From NCBI RefSeq assembly GCF_902833645.1, contig NZ_CADFGE010000012.1, forward strand, positions 237,405 to 301,404: a DNA stretch of 64,000 bases, given 5' to 3'. Origin of the DNA: Paraburkholderia fungorum (GTDB taxonomy: Bacteria > Pseudomonadota > Gammaproteobacteria > Burkholderiales > Burkholderiaceae). Numbering within the stretch: the first letter of the stretch is position 1; every line of letters begins with the position of its first letter. A model generated the notes under the pieces. The model ran no database searches. It was not told the DNA's origin and worked only from the letters and a program-made list of their open reading frames with translations. The position numbers and the translations under genes were made by a program. Shown here one piece after another: positions 59,687-64,000 of this stretch.

Positions 59687-61807
59687 TCAAGCTGTCAGGT
59701 TGAGGCTCGCGAAATCGGCGCCGCGTTCGACCAGGTCGACCAGCAATGGCGACGCGCGCCAGAACAGCGGGTCTTCTTTCGCGAACTCGCGAATGTCCGC
59801 GAGAACGGTGGCGAGGCCCACCGTATCGGCGTATTTCATCGGGCCGCCGCGATAGCGCGGAAAACCGTAGCCATAGAGGAAGGTCACGTCGACGTCGAGC
59901 GGGCGCAGCGCGATGCCTTCGTGCACGACGTTTGCCCCTTCGTTGATCATGGCGGCCATGTAACGGCGGATGATTTCTTCGTCGGTGAACGTGCGCGGCG
60001 TGACGCCGGCGCGCTCACGCTCGGCTTCGATGATGGCTTCGACCTCGGGGTCGGGCGTGCCGGTACGCGAACCTTCGGGGTACAGATAGAAACCGCGGCC
60101 GGTCTTCTGGCCGAACCAGCCGCGTTCGCACAGACGGTCGGCGATCTGCACGTAGCGTGCGTCGGGGTTGCGGGTGGCGGCGCGCCGTTTGCGCGTGGCC
60201 CAGCCAATGTCGCCGCCCGCCAGGTCGACGACCTGGAACGGGCCCATCGGGAAGCCGAACGCGCGCACGGCCGCATCGATCTGATAGGGCGACGCGCCGT
60301 CTTCCATCATCGCGTCCGCCGCGCTGCGATACACCGCCAGCACGCGATTGCCGATAAAGCCGTCGCATACGCCGGCCCGCACCGGTGTCTTGCGCAGCTT
60401 CTTCGCGAGTTCGAACGCCGTGGCCACCACGTCTGCGCTGACCTGCTTGGGCACGACCACTTCCAGCAGCTTCATGATGTTGGCGGGCGAGAAGAAGTGC
60501 AGGCCGATCACGTCCGCGGGGCGCGAAATGCTGGCCGCAATCGCGTCGATGTCGAGATACGAAGTGTTGGTGGCGAGCACCGCGCCGGCCTTGCAGACAC
60601 GGTCGAGTTCGGCGAATACCGATTGTTTCACCGACAGGTCCTCGAACACGGCTTCGATCACCAGATCGGCGTCGGCGAGTGCGTCGTACGAGGTGCTGCC
60701 CTGCCAGCGCGTCATCACGTCCGCTTTCTTCTCCGCAGTCATGCGGCCTTTGGCGATCATGCCGTCGTAGACCTTTTCGATGTGCGCGCGGCCGCGTGCG
60801 AGCGACGCGTCGTCGCGTTCGATCATCGTTACGGGCAGGCCCGCATCGAGCACGGCGACGGCGATGCCCGCGCCCATGGTGCCGCCGCCCACTACGCCGA
60901 TCCGGTTCAGTGCCCGTGGTTTGGCGTCGCGTGTTTCCGGCGCCTTGAGCACCTCGCGTTCGGCAAAGAACGCGTGAATCAGGCCGGCCCGCTGCGGGCT
61001 ATCGAGGCATTCCAGGAACAGCTTGCGCTCGAGCCGCAGGCCGTCTTCGAATGGTTGTTCGACAGCGGCTTGCACGGCATCGACTATCTTGAGCGGAGAG
61101 AACAGCCCACGCGATTTCTTCGCCGTTTCCGCGCGCGCGGCAGCGATGGCGGCGAGGCTCGCGGCGCGGTCGCTTAGTGCGGCGGCGTCGCGTGTGCGGC
61201 GCACCGGCGCGTGAGCGGCCAGTAGTTCGTGCACATAGGCGAGGCCTTCCGCGAGGACGTCGCCGCTGCTGCCGAGCCGGTCGATGAGGCCGAGCGTGAG
61301 CGCTTCCTTCGCGCCGGCATGGCGGCCGCTCAGGATCAGGTCAAGGGCGGCTGGCGCGCCGATCAGGCGCGGCGTGCGCTGAGTGCCGCCCGCACCCGGC
61401 AGCAGGCCGAGTTGCACTTCGGGCAAGCCGAGCTTCGCGCCATCCACGGCAAGCCGGTAGTGTGCCGCGAGAGCCACTTCCAGCCCGCCGCCGAGCGCGG
61501 CGCCGTGGATCGCGGCCACCACCGGCTTCGCACACGCTTCGATGCGATTGCACACGTCCGGCAGCGAAGGCGGCACCGGCGGCTTGCCGAACTCGCGAAT
61601 ATCCGCACCCGCGATGAAATTGCGCCCGGCGCCGACGATCAGCACCGCCTCGACGGCCTTGTCGGTCTCCGCGGCTTCGATGGCGGCGAGCAGGCCGCGC
61701 CGCACGTCGGCGGACAACGCGTTGACCGGCGCGTGGTCGACGGTGACCAGCAGGACTTTGCCGCGCAGTTCGCGCGTGACAACGTCGGCGGAAGGGGTGG
61801 GGGTCAT
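59687..61807 (-). CDS. Enoyl-CoA hydratase / 3-hydroxyacyl-CoA dehydrogenase fusion (FadB/PimF type)
   Basis: 706 residues. The N-terminal crotonase domain (1-about 190) has FIAGADIREF, the oxyanion-hole helix AIHGAALGGGLEVAL and the catalytic-Glu segment GLPEVQLGLLPGAGGTQR. The NAD-binding domain starts near 290 with IGVVGGGTMGAGIA, followed by the catalytic His in IGLHFFSPANIMKLLEVV, and the C-terminal 3HCDH domain is present (two copies). It does the second and third steps of beta-oxidation after the acyl-CoA dehydrogenase. First gene of this minus-strand operon, divergent from lysR. Confidence 0.92.
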   Translation of the reverse strand: MTPTPSADVVTRELRGKVLLVTVDHAPVNALSADVRRGLLAAIEAAETDKAVEAVLIVGAGRNFIAGADIREFGKPPVPPSLPDVCNRIEACAKPVVAAIHGAALGGGLEVALAAHYRLAVDGAKLGLPEVQLGLLPGAGGTQRTPRLIGAPAALDLILSGRHAGAKEALTLGLIDRLGSSGDVLAEGLAYVHELLAAHAPVRRTRDAAALSDRAASLAAIAAARAETAKKSRGLFSPLKIVDAVQAAVEQPFEDGLRLERKLFLECLDSPQRAGLIHAFFAEREVLKAPETRDAKPRALNRIGVVGGGTMGAGIAVAVLDAGLPVTMIERDDASLARGRAHIEKVYDGMIAKGRMTAEKKADVMTRWQGSTSYDALADADLVIEAVFEDLSVKQSVFAELDRVCKAGAVLATNTSYLDIDAIAASISRPADVIGLHFFSPANIMKLLEVVVPKQVSADVVATAFELAKKLRKTPVRAGVCDGFIGNRVLAVYRSAADAMMEDGASPYQIDAAVRAFGFPMGPFQVVDLAGGDIGWATRKRRAATRNPDARYVQIADRLCERGWFGQKTGRGFYLYPEGSRTGTPDPEVEAIIEAERERAGVTPRTFTDEEIIRRYMAAMINEGANVVHEGIALRPLDVDVTFLYGYGFPRYRGGPMKYADTVGLATVLADIREFAKEDPLFWRASPLLVDLVERGADFASLNLTA

Positions 61808-61904
61808 CGTGTCGTCTCCTGACTGTTTGCTAGCGAATCAACTCGGATCAAATCGAGCCAGATCGGGGCATACCGGGTCTGGCGAATTCTGTGATTCTCG
61901 GTTG

Positions 61905-61962
61905 GTCAAGGTTTATTGACAATTACATAGTCCGTTGACAGACTGTCAAAATTATTTTGACA
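61905..61962. promoter_or_regulatory. Repeated TTGACA/TGTCAA sites between the beta-oxidation operon and lysR
   Basis: TTGACA occurs at 61916-61921, 61935-61940 and 61957-61962, and TGTCAA at 61944-61949. TTGACAG-A-CTGTCAA (61935-61949) is a perfect 15-bp dyad. GGTCAA at about 61905 is a partial copy. Likely a LysR operator overlapping divergent promoters. Confidence 0.6.
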
Positions 61963-61973
61963 AAGGCAGCATC

Positions 61974-62882
61974 ATGGACGTCAATTCGCTGACCCTGCTC
62001 GTCGATATTCTCGATGCGGGCAACCTGAGCGAAGCTGCCCGCCGGCTGAAAATGAGCCGGGCGAACGTGAGTTACCACCTGAACCAGTTGGAGCGCTCGA
62101 TCGGCCTGCAACTGGTGAGGCGCACCACACGCCGGGTCGAGGCGACTGAAATCGGCCTGCAGTTGTACGAGCATGGCCGCACGATTCAGAACGCGCTGCT
62201 GGCTGCGCGCGAGTCGGTCACCACGCTCGGGCAGAGCTTGCAGGGGCGGGTGCGATTGAGTGTGCCGAGCGGCTATGGGCAACTGGTGATGTCGGATTGG
62301 CTGATTGCGTTCAAGCGTCTCTATCCCGGCATCGTGCTCGACGTGATGTTTGAGAATCGCGTTGAGGATCTGATGCGCGACGAGGTCGACATTGCGGTTC
62401 GGGTGATGTCCGAGCCGCCGCAGAATCTCGTCGCGCGCGACATGGGGCCGGTGCGCTACGTTGCGTGTGCTTCGCCGGATTTTGCCGGAAGCCGCGGCAT
62501 GCCGGTGCGGCTTGACGATTTGCGCACGGCGCCGGTGATTACGTCGGCGGTGGTTGGCAGACAATTGCGGGTGGCCGCGTATCTGCGTGAAGAGCGCCAT
62601 GAAGTGCTGCTCGAACCGGCGATTATTTCGGAAAACTTTCTGTTCTTGCGTCAGGCGGTGCTGGCGGGCCTGGGTGTCGGACTGGTGCCGGACTACGTGG
62701 TGCAGGACGACCTGCGTCGCGGCGCTGTGGTGACGGCGCTGGATGAATGGCGGTTGAGCATCTTCGGTACGCACATGTACATGCTCTATATGCCGAATCG
62801 TCATCACACGCGGGCGGCGGCGAGTTTTATCGAGTTCATTCTGGAGCAGGCGCACGGCAGCGGGAGAGGCGGCGCCGGCTGA
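61974..62882 (+). CDS. LysR-family regulator, divergent to the acyl-CoA operon
   Basis: 302 residues from ATG 61974. The N-terminal winged helix (about 1-62) reads LTLLVDILDAGNLSEAARRLKMSRANVSYHLNQLE, then the LysR substrate-binding domain (about 90-295). The group with VRLSVPSGYG and IAVRVM is close to CrgA-type regulators. It probably controls the adjacent beta-oxidation genes and itself through the intergenic dyads; the inducer, perhaps an acyl-CoA, is unknown. Confidence 0.9.
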   Translation: MDVNSLTLLVDILDAGNLSEAARRLKMSRANVSYHLNQLERSIGLQLVRRTTRRVEATEIGLQLYEHGRTIQNALLAARESVTTLGQSLQGRVRLSVPSGYGQLVMSDWLIAFKRLYPGIVLDVMFENRVEDLMRDEVDIAVRVMSEPPQNLVARDMGPVRYVACASPDFAGSRGMPVRLDDLRTAPVITSAVVGRQLRVAAYLREERHEVLLEPAIISENFLFLRQAVLAGLGVGLVPDYVVQDDLRRGAVVTALDEWRLSIFGTHMYMLYMPNRHHTRAAASFIEFILEQAHGSGRGGAG

Positions 62883-62997
62883 ACCGGAGCGGAGCGATTT
62901 TCTTCCTGGTTACACCGCTGCGCGGCTCACGGTATGCTTGGCAAAACGGCGCGATAGCCGTGCAGGTGGCGGCACACGAACCTCGGGGGAGACGCAG

Positions 62998-63186
62998 ATG
63001 AAATGGTGGGTCGCATGTTTCGCGATGCTTGCAATCGCCATTGTGGTTGTGCTGGCCTCGCGTTTGCCGGGCGAGGACGCCATCCGTCTCGCGGGCTATG
63101 CGGGCACGGCGGTTTTCGCCGCGCTGGTTGGCTTGCTGATTCGCTGGCGCGCAAATCGTGGTCAACGCAACAAACGCGCGGGGTGA
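62998..63186 (+). CDS. Small two-helix membrane protein
   Basis: 62 residues from ATG 62998 after GGGGGAGACGCAG. Two hydrophobic segments (about 2-20, WWVACFAMLAIAIVVVLA, and about 31-48, LAGYAGTAVFAALVGLLI) are joined by a short loop and end in a basic tail (RWRANRGQRNKRAG). No family recognised; a positive-inside topology would place both ends in the cytoplasm. Confidence 0.65.
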   Translation: MKWWVACFAMLAIAIVVVLASRLPGEDAIRLAGYAGTAVFAALVGLLIRWRANRGQRNKRAG

Positions 63187-63283
63187 GTGCGGCAATCCCG
63201 AGTCAAATTTTTTACTGAATGAGAACGATGCATTGTCACATTCGGTTGATATACAGGAGTTGCAATCCGCGTAGGAGATTGAT

Positions 63284-63571
63284 TTGGACGCTCGAAAATC
63301 GGTGTTACATGTCGTCGAACCTGCCACGAAGCATCCATTTGAGAGTTGCTTCCTTGACCTCGGCGGCCACTCCGCCGAGCGAGCCTTGACGGTGCTGACT
63401 GCAGCGGTTCATGCTGCCCAGCGTGAAATGAATGCATTTGACTGGATTACAGACGCGCTCCCTGGCGCCACGCTCAAACCGGCCCTGGCATTCGGCACGG
63501 TTGGCGAACTGTACCGCTCATACACCCGACCCGCGGAACTAGGCCGCCTGAAAGGCGTACTACGTTCCTGA
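63284..63571 (+). CDS. Uncertain 95-codon ORF with TTG start
   Basis: AGGAG (63273-63277) lies 6 nt before TTG 63284. The product starts DARKSVLHVVEPATKHPFES and ends ELGRLKGVLRS, with no recognised family. Codon bias is weaker than in neighbours. It may be a real small gene or chance. Confidence 0.35.
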   Translation: MDARKSVLHVVEPATKHPFESCFLDLGGHSAERALTVLTAAVHAAQREMNAFDWITDALPGATLKPALAFGTVGELYRSYTRPAELGRLKGVLRS

Positions 63572-63863
63572 CGAGGATATTTCACGGACGTGATCGAATA
63601 GCGCGAGTAGAAACGACGACGATATTCGAGCGCGACGCGACACACGACGACTTGATCAGTGAGTCACACCAGGAAACGGTAGCGCAACCGCTCCCCAGGT
63701 TTCCCTGGCAGACCCGTCCGCGACGCGCGCAGTGCGGAGTGGGAGCTGATGAGCGCTTTGTCGCTAACGCGGAGTGCGCGGGAACACGGATTCCAGATGC
63801 ACCACTACCGTGGCTGCGCGGGGGACCCGCTTATGAGCTGGCGGTGTAAAGCCGCTTTCTTTT
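63572..63863. other. Intergenic DNA before the hairpin and insertion sequence
   Basis: About 290 bp. An ORF at 63652-63849 is present but its composition and lack of a ribosome-binding site argue against coding. CCAGGAAAC (about 63668) and GTTTCCCTGG (about 63699) make an imperfect inverted repeat. Nothing else is seen. Confidence 0.45.
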
Positions 63864-63864
63864 G

Positions 63865-63899
63865 CCTACTTTTCTTTGCGGCAGGCAAAGAAAAGTAGG
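63865..63899. repeat. Dispersed-type perfect hairpin
   Basis: CCTACTTTTCTTTGC (63865-63879) and GCAAAGAAAAGTAGG (63885-63899), a perfect 15-bp stem with loop GGCAG. From memory this resembles a hairpin repeated in Paraburkholderia intergenic regions; only one copy is in this window. Confidence 0.75.
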
Positions 63900-63903
63900 T
63901 GTG

Positions 63904-64000
63904 TGGTGGTCAAGTAATCCTGGACACTTTTTCCGCTTTCCACTTTTTCTGCATGGTGACTTCGTATTCGGCGGGCGGCATGTTGCCGGCCGCCGAATGC
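63904..64000 (-). mobile_element. Edge of an IS3-type insertion sequence, runs off the window
   Basis: Begins near TGGTGGTCAAG; the exact boundary (63902-63905) is uncertain because the other terminal repeat and target duplication are outside. Defined by the transposase tail it contains. Confidence 0.7.
63910..64000 (-). CDS. IS3-family transposase, last 29 residues
   Basis: On the minus strand the frame reads HSAAGNMPPAEYEVTMQKKW and continues to a stop at 63910-63912. HSA-G--PP-EYE is the usual end of the OrfB DDE transposase of IS3 elements, after the catalytic Glu. The rest lies beyond the window. Confidence 0.75.
   Translation of the reverse strand, partial: HSAAGNMPPAEYEVTMQKKWKAEKVSRIT

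Noticed and set aside
58293..61177. Two long + strand ORFs opposite the acyl-CoA genes
   Set aside because: Arg/His/Val-rich shadows of genes with clear catalytic motifs on the minus strand.
63652..63849. 65-codon ORF before the hairpin
   Set aside because: No convincing start signal and Pro/Arg/Ala composition typical of random high-GC DNA.

Overview
The window is high-GC, densely coded chromosomal DNA of a Burkholderiales bacterium, most likely Paraburkholderia or a close relative. The basis is the gene order relA / tRNA-Val / thrS-infC-rpmI-rplT-pheS-pheT-ihfA-merR / tRNA-Pro, the protein sequences themselves, and a hairpin element of a type I remember from Paraburkholderia intergenic DNA. 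The genus is inferred from memory, not from a search.

Layout. 0-11.2 kb is core housekeeping: the end of a RidA-family gene, relA, tRNA-Val(GAC), the threonyl-tRNA synthetase / IF3 / L35 / L20 block, both phenylalanyl-tRNA synthetase subunits, IHF-alpha, a MerR-type regulator and tRNA-Pro(GGG). infC starts with ATC, and thrS and pheS are each preceded by a terminator-like hairpin about 53 nt upstream. 11.3-15.2 kb is regulatory: a NarL-type response regulator tail-to-tail with a hybrid histidine kinase, then a LuxR-type regulator.

15.6-55.0 kb is the accessory core. A SARP-like regulator (winged helix + BTAD + degenerate nucleotide-cyclase domain + AAA ATPase) precedes a two-partner secretion pair: a TpsB outer-membrane transporter and a 2618-residue TpsA exoprotein full of autotransporter-type repeats. 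The TpsA stop codon overlaps a small exported Sel1-repeat protein. A membrane Ser/Thr kinase (PpkA type) follows, whose extracytoplasmic end resembles that Sel1 protein, then an unknown 211-residue protein and a complete type VI secretion cluster: tssA-tssB-tssC-hcp-tagJ-tssE-tssF-tssG-clpV-PAAR-like-vgrG-tagH-tssJ-tssK-tssL-tssM-tagF, closed by a convergent PP2C phosphatase (PppA type). Kinase, FHA protein TagH, TagF and phosphatase together make up a threonine-phosphorylation switch. A near-identical 21-bp element occurs upstream of both tpsB and tssA, which suggests that the two secretion systems are co-regulated.

55.5-62.9 kb is metabolic: an AspT/YidE-type antiporter, a two-subunit acyl-CoA dehydrogenase resembling PimD/PimC, a fused enoyl-CoA hydratase / 3-hydroxyacyl-CoA dehydrogenase, and a divergent LysR regulator with repeated TTGACA/TGTCAA sites between. 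The last 1 kb has a small membrane protein, an uncertain 95-codon ORF, a dispersed-type hairpin and the edge of an IS3-type insertion sequence that runs off the window.
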